Positions 25,868-32,612 of a stretch of 33,906 bases of DNA are shown here, piece by piece. A model generated the notes under the pieces. It was not told where the DNA came from and did no database searches. It saw only the letters and a list, made by a program, of their open reading frames with translations. The stretch is from Mycobacterium sp. (lineage in GTDB: Bacteria > Actinomycetota > Actinomycetes > Mycobacteriales > Mycobacteriaceae), in NCBI GenBank assembly GCA_025965975.1, contig JAOPVX010000221.1, forward strand, positions 1-33,906, in the 5' to 3' direction. A program made the position numbers and the translations under genes. Position 1 is the first letter of the stretch, and every line of letters starts with the position of its first letter.

Positions 25868-26344
25868 TCAGCGTCGCGTCACGGTGCGGTCAAGCGTGGC
25901 CAACGACTCCTCGATGAAATCCTCACCGAAAACCGGCACGCCGACGTTGTCGCGGAAGTCCTGCGCCGTCTCACTCCAGTCGTAGGTGAGGGTGACGTCG
26001 GTATCCGCACCGGCGGGTGCAAGGTCGTAGCGCCACCACCAGCCACCGGGACTGTGCCTGCCCGAATCGTCCAGTTGGCCAGGGAGCCAGGCGATGGTCC
26101 GGTTCTGGTCGAACTCGGTGACCAGGTTGTGCATGACGTAGTGCCCGCCGGCCTCCTTGAGGAACATGTTGACCGCGAACATCTGGCCGCGCGCCCTGAC
26201 CGGGCTGGTGTCGATGGCGTCGCGGACCCAATCGCCGGGCTCGGTGTCCTTGTGACGGGTCGGGTCGGTGAGTACTGCGAAGATGTCCGCAGGGGTGGCG
26301 CCGATGGTGCGGGTGACGACGTAACGCTCCTTCGTTGCGCTCAT
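25868..26344 (-). CDS. SRPBCC (START/polyketide cyclase-like) family protein
   Basis: A 158-residue helix-grip protein of the SRPBCC superfamily. The N-terminal strand and helix read RYVVTRTIGATPADIFAVLTDPTRH, and a late WWWRYDLAPAG with VTLTYDWSE forms the edge of the hydrophobic cavity. The C-terminal long helix ends SLATLDRTVTRR. Such proteins bind small hydrophobic ligands or act as cyclases. The ATG overlaps the stop of the upstream DUF899 gene by one base (TGATG), so they are coupled and probably function together. The ligand is unknown. Confidence 0.88.
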   Translation of the reverse strand: MSATKERYVVTRTIGATPADIFAVLTDPTRHKDTEPGDWVRDAIDTSPVRARGQMFAVNMFLKEAGGHYVMHNLVTEFDQNRTIAWLPGQLDDSGRHSPGGWWWRYDLAPAGADTDVTLTYDWSETAQDFRDNVGVPVFGEDFIEESLATLDRTVTRR

Positions 26345-27060
26345 CACCGGCCACCGCCGTTCGCGCCGTAAATCCGTGCGATGTCGGGGGAGTCGAGCCA
26401 GTTCGAATACGTCGGTGACTTCGGCCAGCCTTCGGGGGAGTCCTGCCATTCCTCCTGCCTGCCCCAGGGCAGGAGGTCGATCAGCGCGAAGCTGTGGCTG
26501 AGTTGTTCGGTGCCACGACCGTCGGTGTGCCAGGTGCGGTACACCGTGTCGCCGTCACGCAGGAAGACGTTGACTGCGAAGCCCGCCCCCCTGGGCGCAC
26601 CAACGTCGGCGCCGAACGAACTCTCCGACGACGAATACCAGTCCATCTTGTTGCCGACCCTTTCCTTGTAGGCCAGGGCCTCGTCGATAGTGCCGTTCGT
26701 GACGATGACGAACCGGGCGTCGTAGTTGTCCAGAAAGTCCAACCGGGTGAACTGCGACGTGTATCCGGTGCAGCCGCCGCACTGCCACTGCGCACCCTCC
26801 GACCACATGTGGTTGTAGACGATCAGCTGCGCGCGCCCGTCGAAGACGTCGGCCAGCCGGACGGGGCCATCCGCGCCGATCAGCGTGTAGTCCGGCAGTT
26901 GAACCATGGGCAGTCGGCGGCGTTGCGCGGCGATGGCGTCCAGTTCGCGGGTGGCGGCCTTCTCTCGGCGCCGCAGTTCGTCGAGTGCGGCGCGCCAGGT
27001 GTCGTGGTCGACCACCGGGGGTAGCGCGGTGGCGGTCTGCTTGGCGGTCTGCTCGGTCAC
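26344..27060 (-). CDS. DUF899 family thioredoxin-fold protein
   Basis: A 238-residue DUF899 protein. After an N-terminal helical region (WRAALDELRRREKAATRELDAIAAQRRRLP) comes a thioredoxin-like fold with YNHMWSEGAQWQCGGCTGYTSQF, whose CGGC pair stands in the redox position. The remainder includes FAVNVFLRDGDTVYRTWHTDGRG and a DLLPWGRQEEWQDSPEGWP tail. GTG 27060 is fixed by GGAGGA spaced four or five bases upstream; the frame is open further upstream without a better start. It forms a two-gene operon with the SRPBCC protein. A dithiol oxidoreductase role is inferred from the fold only. Confidence 0.88.
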   Translation of the reverse strand: MTEQTAKQTATALPPVVDHDTWRAALDELRRREKAATRELDAIAAQRRRLPMVQLPDYTLIGADGPVRLADVFDGRAQLIVYNHMWSEGAQWQCGGCTGYTSQFTRLDFLDNYDARFVIVTNGTIDEALAYKERVGNKMDWYSSSESSFGADVGAPRGAGFAVNVFLRDGDTVYRTWHTDGRGTEQLSHSFALIDLLPWGRQEEWQDSPEGWPKSPTYSNWLDSPDIARIYGANGGGR

Positions 27061-27300
27061 GAGTTCCTCCAGAGGTATGGGGTGTATCTGCTCTGCAGTA
27101 TTGACCGGGTCCTTGAGCGAAAGTAATCGCCGGGTTGGTTGGTCTTCGTGCCGTTCCAGTCGAGCAACGTCAAGCCGTCGTCGCACTGCCCTGGACGACG
27201 ACGTATCCGGTGTTCGGGAGCGGCTGACTCTCGACGAGGTCGAGCACTCCTAGTACGTGGCGCCAAGCGGTTGGGCGGGGGCCGGCGTCCTGACTAGAAT
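27061..27300. other. Intergenic region between DUF899 and dnaE2
   Basis: About 240 bp between two divergent genes. Nothing gene-like was found beyond the promoter regions; a TACTTT near 27120-27126 on the minus strand could be the -10 of the DUF899 operon. Confidence 0.4.
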
Positions 27301-27316
27301 TCGAACGTGCGTTCGA
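27301..27316. promoter_or_regulatory. LexA box (SOS box) of dnaE2
   Basis: TCGAACGTGCGTTCGA is a perfect match to TCGAAC-N4-GTTCGA. It ends one base before the predicted -10 (27318-27323) and 13 bases before the dnaE2 start, so LexA bound here would occlude the promoter. Confidence 0.93.
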
Positions 27317-27317
27317 T

Positions 27318-27323
27318 TAATCT
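27318..27323 (+). promoter_or_regulatory. -10 box for a leaderless dnaE2 transcript
   Basis: TAATCT fits TANNNT and is exactly six bases from ATG 27330; no Shine-Dalgarno sequence lies between. The LexA box covers the upstream spacer. Confidence 0.55.
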
Positions 27324-27329
27324 GGATGG

Positions 27330-30300
27330 ATGGGTTGGCACAACGGACCGCCGAGTTGGGGCGAGATGGAGCGGGTGCTCAATGGCAAGCCGCGACGGGC
27401 CGGTGCGCCCCTTACTTGGCCGAACGGTGACGGCGGTGACAGCCCGGCCTGGTCGCGCAAGCGCGGGAGTTATCAACCGGTCGACGTTGAGCGGCCTGTC
27501 TCCGCAGTCCGGTATGCCGAGTTGCACGCGCATTCGGCATACAGCTTCCTCGACGGCGCCAGCACGCCCGAGGAACTCGTCGAGGAGGCCGCCCGGCTCG
27601 ATCTGCGGGCCATCGCGCTCACCGACCACGACGGGCTCTACGGGGTGGTGCGGTTCGCGGAGGCCGCCAAGGAACTGGACATGCAGACGGTGTTCGGTGC
27701 GGAGCTGTCACTCGGCGGTGGCGACCGCACCGAGGATCCCGATCCGCCCGGACCCCACCTGCTGGTGCTGGCCCGCGGGCCGGAGGGCTATCGGCGGCTG
27801 TCGCGACAGCTGGCGACCGCTCATCTGGCAGGGGGCGAGAAGGGCAAGCTGCGCTATGACTATGACGCGCTGACCGAGGCCGCAGGCGGGCACTGGCACA
27901 TCCTGACCGGCTGCCGCAAAGGCCATGTGCGCCAGGCGCTTTCCACCGGCGGCCCCGAAGCCGCCAGCAATGCGCTGGCCGACCTGGTGGACCGGTTCGG
28001 CGCCGACCGGGTCAGCGTCGAGCTGACCCATCACGGCCATCCTCTCGACGACGAGCGCAACGCCGCGTTGGCCGAGCTGGCACCGAAGTTCGGCCTGGGT
28101 CTCGTCGCGACCACCGCCGCCCACTTCGCCGAACCATCTCGGGGCCGGCTGGCCATGGCCATGGGCGCCATCCGGGCCAGGCACTCGATGGATGAGGCGG
28201 CCGGTTACCTTGCGCCGCTGGGCGGCTCGCACCTGCGGTCGGGGGAGGAGATGGCGCGGGTGTTCGCGCATTGCCCTGAAGTGGTGGCGGCCGCGGCCGA
28301 CCTCGGCGAGCAGTGCGCGTTCGGGCTGACGCTGATCGCCCCGCAGCTGCCGCCGTTCGACGTCCCGGACGGGCACACCGAGGACAGCTGGCTGCGGCAT
28401 CTGGTCATGGCGGGCGCCCGCAACCGCTATGGCCCGCCGGAGCGGGCGCCACGGGCGTACGCGCAGATCGAACACGAGCTGAAAATTATTGAGCAGCTGA
28501 CCTTTCCGGGTTACTTCCTGGTGGTGCACGACATCACCCGGTTCTGCCGGGACAACGGCATCCTGGCCCAGGGCCGCGGCTCGGCGGCCAACTCGGCGGT
28601 CTGCTACGCGCTTGGCGTCACCAACGTCGACCCGATCGCCAACGAGCTGCTGTTCGAGCGGTTCCTGTCCCCGGCGCGTGACGGGCCGCCGGACATCGAC
28701 ATCGACATCGAATCCGACTTGCGCGAGAACGCGATCCAGTACGTCTACGACCGCTACGGCCGTGACTACGCCGCCCAGGTCGCCAATGTGATCACCTACC
28801 GCGGCCGCAGCGCGGTGCGCGACATGGCCCGCGCGCTTGGGTTCTCCCAGGGCCAGCAGGACGCGTGGAGCAAGCAGATCAGCCGGTGGAACGGGTTGGA
28901 GGATTCGCCTGACATCGAGGACATTCCCGAATCGGTGATCGACCTGGCCATGCAGATCCACAACCTGCCCCGGCACATGGGCATCCACTCCGGCGGCATG
29001 GTGATCTGTGACCGCCCGATCGCCGATGTATGCCCGGTGGAATGGGCGCGGATGGAGAACCGCAGCGTCCTGCAATGGGACAAAGACGACTGTGCGGCCA
29101 TCGGTTTGGTGAAGTTCGACCTGCTGGGGCTTGGCATGCTCTCGGCGTTGCACTACGCCATCGACCTGGTTGCCGAGCACGAGGGCATCGAGGTGGACCT
29201 GGCTAGGTTGGACCTCTCCGAGCCTGCGGTGTACGAGATGCTGCAGCGCGCCGACTCCGTTGGGGTGTTCCAGGTGGAGTCGCGCGCACAGATGGCCACC
29301 CTGCCGCGGCTGAAGCCACGGGTGTTCTACGACCTGGTGGTCGAGGTCGCACTGATCCGGCCAGGGCCGATCCAGGGCGGGTCGGTGCATCCCTACATCA
29401 AGCGGCGCAACGGCGTCGAACCTGTCACCTACGACCACCCGTCGATGGCGTCCGCGCTGCGGAAGACGTTGGGGGTGCCGCTGTTTCAGGAGCAGCTCAT
29501 GCAGCTCGCGGTCGACTGCGCCGGCTTCTCCGCCGCCGAGGCCGACCAGCTGCGCCGGGCGATGGGGTCCAAGCGCTCCACGGAGCGGATGCGACGATTG
29601 CGTGGCCGGTTCTATGACGGCATGCGCGAGCGGCACGGTATCACCGGCGAGGTGGCCGACCGGATCTACGAGAAGCTGGAGGCGTTCGCCAATTTCGGTT
29701 TCCCGGAAAGCCATTCGCTGTCGTTTGCGTCGCTGGTGTTCTACTCGTCGTGGTTTAAGCTGCACCACCCGGCGGCTTTTTGCGCCGCGTTGCTGCGGGC
29801 GCAGCCGATGGGCTTCTACTCGCCGCAGTCACTGGTGGCCGACGCCCGACGGCACGGCGTCGCCGTGCACGGCGCATGCGTAAACGCCAGCCTCGCGTAC
29901 GCCACGCTGGAAAACGCCGGGCGACAAGTGCGGCTGGGCCTTGGCAGTGTCCGGCACATCGGCGACGAGCTGGCCGAGCAGATGGTCGAGGAACGAAAGG
30001 CCAACGGGCCGTTCGCATCCCTGCTCGATCTGACCGGGCGGCTGCAGCTGTCCGTACCGCAGACCGAGGCGCTGGCCACCGCCGGGGCGCTTGGCTGCTT
30101 CGGGATCACCCGCCGCGAAGGGTTGTGGGCGGCCGGCGCGGCCGCCACCCAGCGACCGGACCGGCTGCCTGGTGTGGGGTCGTCGTCGCACATCCCGTCG
30201 CTGCCCGGCATGACCGAACTGGAGCTGGCAGCTGCGGACGTGTGGGCCACGGGCGTTTCACCGGACAGCTACCCCACTCAGTTCCTGCGGGAGGACCTCG

Positions 30301-30623
30301 ACGCCATCGGCGTGGTGCCCGCCGACCAGCTGCTGGCGGTGCCCGATGGAACCCGCGTGCTGGTGGCCGGGGCGGTGACGCATCGACAGCGGCCCGCGAC
30401 CGCGCAGGGTGTCACGTTCATCAATCTCGAGGACGAAACCGGGATGGTCAACGTCCTGTGTTCGCCAGGTGTGTGGGCGCGGCACCGCAGGCTGGCGCAG
30501 TCGGCGTCGGCGCTGTTGATCCGCGGTCAGGTGCAGAACGCGAGCGGTGCTGTCACCGTCGTCGCTGATCGGATGGGCAAGCTCAACATGGCCGTCAACT
30601 CCCGCAGCCGCGATTTCCGCTGA
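27330..30623 (+). CDS. dnaE2: DnaE2, error-prone C-family DNA polymerase
   Basis: A 1097-residue alpha subunit-type polymerase responsible for damage-induced mutagenesis with ImuA' and ImuB. The N-terminal PHP domain starts YAELHAHSAYSFLDGASTPEEL (split here by domain: residues about 61-82) and has LTDHDGLYG. The catalytic aspartates are in PDIDIDIE (454-461). SGGMVICDRPIADV, RLKPRVFYDLVVEVALIRPGP, and the fingers segment GVPLFQEQLMQLAVDCAGF follow, then an OB-fold (VAGAVTHRQRPATAQGVTFI) and a C-terminus ending NSRSRDFR. Length and motifs agree with mycobacterial DnaE2, not DnaE1, which is longer. ATG 27330 matches the recalled N-terminus (MGW...NGPPSW). Its LexA box is perfect. Confidence 0.97.
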   Translation: MGWHNGPPSWGEMERVLNGKPRRAGAPLTWPNGDGGDSPAWSRKRGSYQPVDVERPVSAVRYAELHAHSAYSFLDGASTPEELVEEAARLDLRAIALTDHDGLYGVVRFAEAAKELDMQTVFGAELSLGGGDRTEDPDPPGPHLLVLARGPEGYRRLSRQLATAHLAGGEKGKLRYDYDALTEAAGGHWHILTGCRKGHVRQALSTGGPEAASNALADLVDRFGADRVSVELTHHGHPLDDERNAALAELAPKFGLGLVATTAAHFAEPSRGRLAMAMGAIRARHSMDEAAGYLAPLGGSHLRSGEEMARVFAHCPEVVAAAADLGEQCAFGLTLIAPQLPPFDVPDGHTEDSWLRHLVMAGARNRYGPPERAPRAYAQIEHELKIIEQLTFPGYFLVVHDITRFCRDNGILAQGRGSAANSAVCYALGVTNVDPIANELLFERFLSPARDGPPDIDIDIESDLRENAIQYVYDRYGRDYAAQVANVITYRGRSAVRDMARALGFSQGQQDAWSKQISRWNGLEDSPDIEDIPESVIDLAMQIHNLPRHMGIHSGGMVICDRPIADVCPVEWARMENRSVLQWDKDDCAAIGLVKFDLLGLGMLSALHYAIDLVAEHEGIEVDLARLDLSEPAVYEMLQRADSVGVFQVESRAQMATLPRLKPRVFYDLVVEVALIRPGPIQGGSVHPYIKRRNGVEPVTYDHPSMASALRKTLGVPLFQEQLMQLAVDCAGFSAAEADQLRRAMGSKRSTERMRRLRGRFYDGMRERHGITGEVADRIYEKLEAFANFGFPESHSLSFASLVFYSSWFKLHHPAAFCAALLRAQPMGFYSPQSLVADARRHGVAVHGACVNASLAYATLENAGRQVRLGLGSVRHIGDELAEQMVEERKANGPFASLLDLTGRLQLSVPQTEALATAGALGCFGITRREGLWAAGAAATQRPDRLPGVGSSSHIPSLPGMTELELAAADVWATGVSPDSYPTQFLREDLDAIGVVPADQLLAVPDGTRVLVAGAVTHRQRPATAQGVTFINLEDETGMVNVLCSPGVWARHRRLAQSASALLIRGQVQNASGAVTVVADRMGKLNMAVNSRSRDFR

Positions 30624-30676
30624 AGATTGCACACAGGGCTGTGCTGCTCGCCTCACCACAGCCCTGGCTGCAATCT
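30624..30676. terminator. Large hairpin between convergent dnaE2 and flavoprotein genes
   Basis: AGATTGC (30624-30630) pairs with GCAATCT (30670-30676), and CAGGGCTGTG (30634-30643) with CACAGCCCTG (30657-30666), separated by a three-by-three internal loop and closed by a 13-base loop. It begins at the base after the dnaE2 stop and ends 6 bases before the opposing stop. Seventeen perfect pairs on either strand suit a bidirectional terminator, though no U-tract is present. Confidence 0.75.
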
Positions 30677-30682
30677 CGACGC

Positions 30683-31099
30683 CTAGCCTCCGGTCGGTGT
30701 CGTCCAGACCTTGTCGATCGCGACCTTCAGCCGGGTGCTGAAGCCGGCGAGAAACTCTTGGCTCATCCCCGTGCTGGCCGCGTACTCGGCGTACTTGGCC
30801 TGATACTGCTCGTCCGCGGTCGGATCCGCATCGACCGCGTCGATCCTCGCCTCGCCGCCGACGGCGACGATTCCGCTGCCTTTGCCGTCGGAATCCAGGT
30901 TCAGGCTGACCCGCGGGTGGGCCTTGATGTGCGCGACCTTCGCGGCGTTCGGCATCGAATAGACCGTGAGTTCTTTGCCGTCGAAGACGAACCACACCAG
31001 GCGAGGCACGGGCTGGCCGGACTTAGCCACGGTGGCCAGCCACCCGTAACGGTCGGATTCGAGCCTGCCGGAAACCTCTTGCGTCAGTTCGATTGTCAT
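30683..31099 (-). CDS. Pyridoxamine-5'-phosphate-oxidase-fold flavin/F420-binding protein (Rv3369-like)
   Basis: A 138-residue split-barrel protein of the PPOX family. RYGWLATVAKSGQPVPRLVWFVFDG, then LTVYSMPNAAKVAHIKAHPRVSL and GIVAVGGEARID are characteristic of the class that binds F420 or FMN, and RLKVAIDKVWTTPTG closes the domain. It corresponds to recalled Rv3369. ATG 31099 is preceded by TACATT seven bases away on the minus strand with no Shine-Dalgarno sequence, indicating leaderless translation. It diverges by 23 bp from the nitroreductase gene; both may act in flavin-dependent redox chemistry. Substrate unknown. Confidence 0.88.
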   Translation of the reverse strand: MTIELTQEVSGRLESDRYGWLATVAKSGQPVPRLVWFVFDGKELTVYSMPNAAKVAHIKAHPRVSLNLDSDGKGSGIVAVGGEARIDAVDADPTADEQYQAKYAEYAASTGMSQEFLAGFSTRLKVAIDKVWTTPTGG

Positions 31100-31106
31100 G
31101 GAGTCG

Positions 31107-31116
31107 AATGTAGTCT
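31107..31116. promoter_or_regulatory. Overlapping divergent -10 boxes
   Basis: AATGTAGTCT contains TAGTCT on the plus strand (31111-31116), six bases from ATG 31123, and TACATT on the minus strand (31112-31107), seven bases from ATG 31099. The two boxes share the TA at 31111-31112. Both genes would be leaderless. Confidence 0.55.
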
Positions 31117-31122
31117 CGCGAA

Positions 31123-31764
31123 ATGACCTTGAATCTGTCCGTCGATGACGTCCTGACCACCACCCGCTCGGTGCGCAAGCGGCTGGATCTGGACAAGCCG
31201 GTGCCGCGTGAGGTGCTGCTGGAATGTCTCGAGTTGGCGCTCCAGGCGCCGACGGGCTCCAACGCCCAGGGTTGGCAATGGGTGTTGGTCGAAGACGCCG
31301 AGAAGAGGAAGGCGCTGGCCGACATCTACCGCACCAATGCGACACCGTATCTCGAACTGCCCAAGCCCGAGTACGGGGATGCGCGCGACGAGCAGCGGCC
31401 CCGGGTGTACGACTCCGCGAAATATCTCAACGAGCACCTTCACGAAGTCCCCGTGATGTTGATTCCTTGCCTTGAGGGACGTCCGGACGGCGCGCCCGCC
31501 CCAATGAGTGCGTCATTCTGGGGATCGCTCCTGCCTGCGGTGTGGAGTTTCATGCTGGCCCTGCGGTCCCGCGGGCTTGGATCGGCGTGGACAACACTGC
31601 ATCTGCTCGGCGACGGCGAGAAGCAGGCCGCTGAGCTGCTCGGCATCCCGCACGACAAGTACAGCCAGGGCGGGCTTTTCCCGATCGCCTACACCAAGGG
31701 CACCGAGTTCCAGCCTGCCAAGCGGCTGCCCGCCGAGCAGGTCGCACACTGGAACAGCTGGTGA
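31123..31764 (+). CDS. Nitroreductase family protein (Rv3368c-like)
   Basis: A 213-residue FMN-dependent nitroreductase-fold protein. The N-terminal TTTRSVRKRLDLDKPVPREVL carries the Arg-Ser-x-Arg FMN phosphate ligands, ALQAPTGSNAQGWQWV the second FMN segment, and LALRSRGLGSAWTT with LGIPHDKYSQGGLFPIAYTKG the C-terminal FMN-binding part. It matches recalled Rv3368c along its length. ATG 31123 is six bases after TAGTCT, so probably leaderless. The physiological electron acceptor is unknown. Its stop codon lies inside the first tandem repeat unit at 31760-31855. Confidence 0.93.
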   Translation: MTLNLSVDDVLTTTRSVRKRLDLDKPVPREVLLECLELALQAPTGSNAQGWQWVLVEDAEKRKALADIYRTNATPYLELPKPEYGDARDEQRPRVYDSAKYLNEHLHEVPVMLIPCLEGRPDGAPAPMSASFWGSLLPAVWSFMLALRSRGLGSAWTTLHLLGDGEKQAAELLGIPHDKYSQGGLFPIAYTKGTEFQPAKRLPAEQVAHWNSW

Positions 31765-31855
31765 TTCTCTTCGCGCAAGCGCTCATCGGAAGGTGATTCT
31801 CTTCGCGCAAGCGCTCATCGGAAGGTGATTCTCTTCGCGCAAGCGCTCATCGGAA
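31760..31855. repeat. Three tandem copies of a 32-bp unit between convergent genes
   Basis: Units at 31760-31791, 31792-31823 and 31824-31855 are identical; a fourth begins with GGTGA and breaks off. The core is CTCTTCGCGCAAGCGCTCAT. On the minus strand each unit holds an ATG that opens MSACAKRITFR and closes with a TGA overlapping the next ATG, so two complete mini-ORFs are chained head to tail. The array fills the space between the nitroreductase stop and the spoU stop. There are no spacers, so it is not CRISPR. A relative with inverse orientation is at 1319-1350. Confidence 0.9.
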
Positions 31856-31861
31856 GGTGAG

Positions 31862-32326
31862 TCACACGGCGCCGGTGAAGTCGTGCTGGCGCCATGCCTC
31901 ATAGACGGCGATGGTCGCGGCGTTGGACAGGTTCAGAGACCGCCGGCCCGCCAACATCGGAATGCGCACCTGCGCACTGATGTGCGGGTCGGCGAGTGTC
32001 GCTGCATCGAGGCCGGTGGGCTCCGGACCGAACATCAACACGTCACCCGGCCGGTAGCTGATATCGGCAAACGACGTCGTGGCATGCGTGGTGAACGCGT
32101 AGACCCGCGTTGGCGCCAGGGCCTCCCAGGCGGCGGGCAGGTCGCGGTGGACGCTGACCGACGCCAGGTCGTGGTAGTCCAGGCCTGCGCGGCGCAATTT
32201 GGGTTCGGACAGGTCGAATCCCAGCGGCTCGACCAGATGCAATTCGCATCCGGTCGCGGCGACCAGCCGGATCGCATTGCCGGTGTTGGGCGCGATGCGC
32301 GGCGAGTAGAACATCAGCCGAAACAT
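31862..32326 (-). CDS. spoU: SpoU/TrmL-type tRNA 2'-O-methyltransferase
   Basis: A 154-residue SPOUT-class RNA methyltransferase of the TrmL type, which uses S-adenosylmethionine to methylate a ribose in tRNA, classically nucleotide 34. The three motifs are present: NTGNAIRLVAATGCELHLVEP, VLMFGPEPTGLDAA, and IPMLAGRRSLNLSNAATIAVYEAWRQ, which form the knot that binds the cofactor. ATG 32326 (FRLMFYSPRIAPNTGNA) agrees with the recalled Rv3366 start; GTG 32341 would add five residues. No strong ribosome-binding site is seen for either. The tandem repeat array lies immediately 3' to the gene. Actual target tRNA is inferred from the family. Confidence 0.93.
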   Translation of the reverse strand: MFRLMFYSPRIAPNTGNAIRLVAATGCELHLVEPLGFDLSEPKLRRAGLDYHDLASVSVHRDLPAAWEALAPTRVYAFTTHATTSFADISYRPGDVLMFGPEPTGLDAATLADPHISAQVRIPMLAGRRSLNLSNAATIAVYEAWRQHDFTGAV

Positions 32327-32549
32327 TCCACGATTCAACACGTCGGCGGTGCCGACGATTGAGCCCGGTTCGAATCAGCCAGGGCGTCCAGCCATTTGCT
32401 CGCGCAGCACAAAACGGCTCGTCAGCGCGGTTGTGAACTCTGTCTGTTCAGTAAGAATTGTGGAACCAGCAGCACATGGCTGTCATACTCGACCAATTGC
32501 CAGGCGTAGAACGCCCGCCCATCAGAGGGTGAAATCAGCAGGAAGCCTT
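32327..32549. other. Intergenic region between spoU and the sensor kinase
   Basis: About 220 bp between two divergent genes. It is somewhat less GC-rich than its surroundings. No perfect TANNNT was found at a useful distance; TTGTGA (32431) with TAAGAA (32452) has a 15-bp spacer and is a weak promoter candidate for the kinase. No RNA gene was seen. Confidence 0.3.
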
Positions 32550-32612
32550 ATGAACGACGCTCCATTACTGAATTGCGGACAGCCCGCCGATAGCAGCGGC
32601 GGGCGCCGATGA
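32550..32612 (+). CDS. Short upstream ORF overlapping the sensor kinase start
   Basis: A 20-codon frame (begins MNDAPLLNCGQ) with AGGAAG at 32540-32545, four bases from ATG. Its stop codon overlaps the kinase ATG by four bases (ATGA at 32609-32612), whereas the kinase start itself has only a weak GGCGGG. Translation of the short frame would therefore feed ribosomes to the kinase. The product has no recognisable domain. It could also be a chance frame; conservation in other mycobacteria would decide. Confidence 0.4.
   Translation: MNDAPLLNCGQPADSSGGRR

Noticed and set aside
26451-26476. Perfect nine-bp inverted repeat CCTCCTGCC/GGCAGGAGG
   Set aside because: It lies inside the conserved LPWGRQEEWQDSP coding region of the DUF899 gene, so a terminator or inserted element is unlikely.
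27708-29768. A 686-codon minus-strand frame opposite dnaE2
   Set aside because: Fully antisense to clear polymerase domains, without family-like sequence or ribosome-binding site.
31760-31855. CRISPR-like array
   Set aside because: The three units are contiguous identical repeats with no unique spacers and no cas genes nearby.
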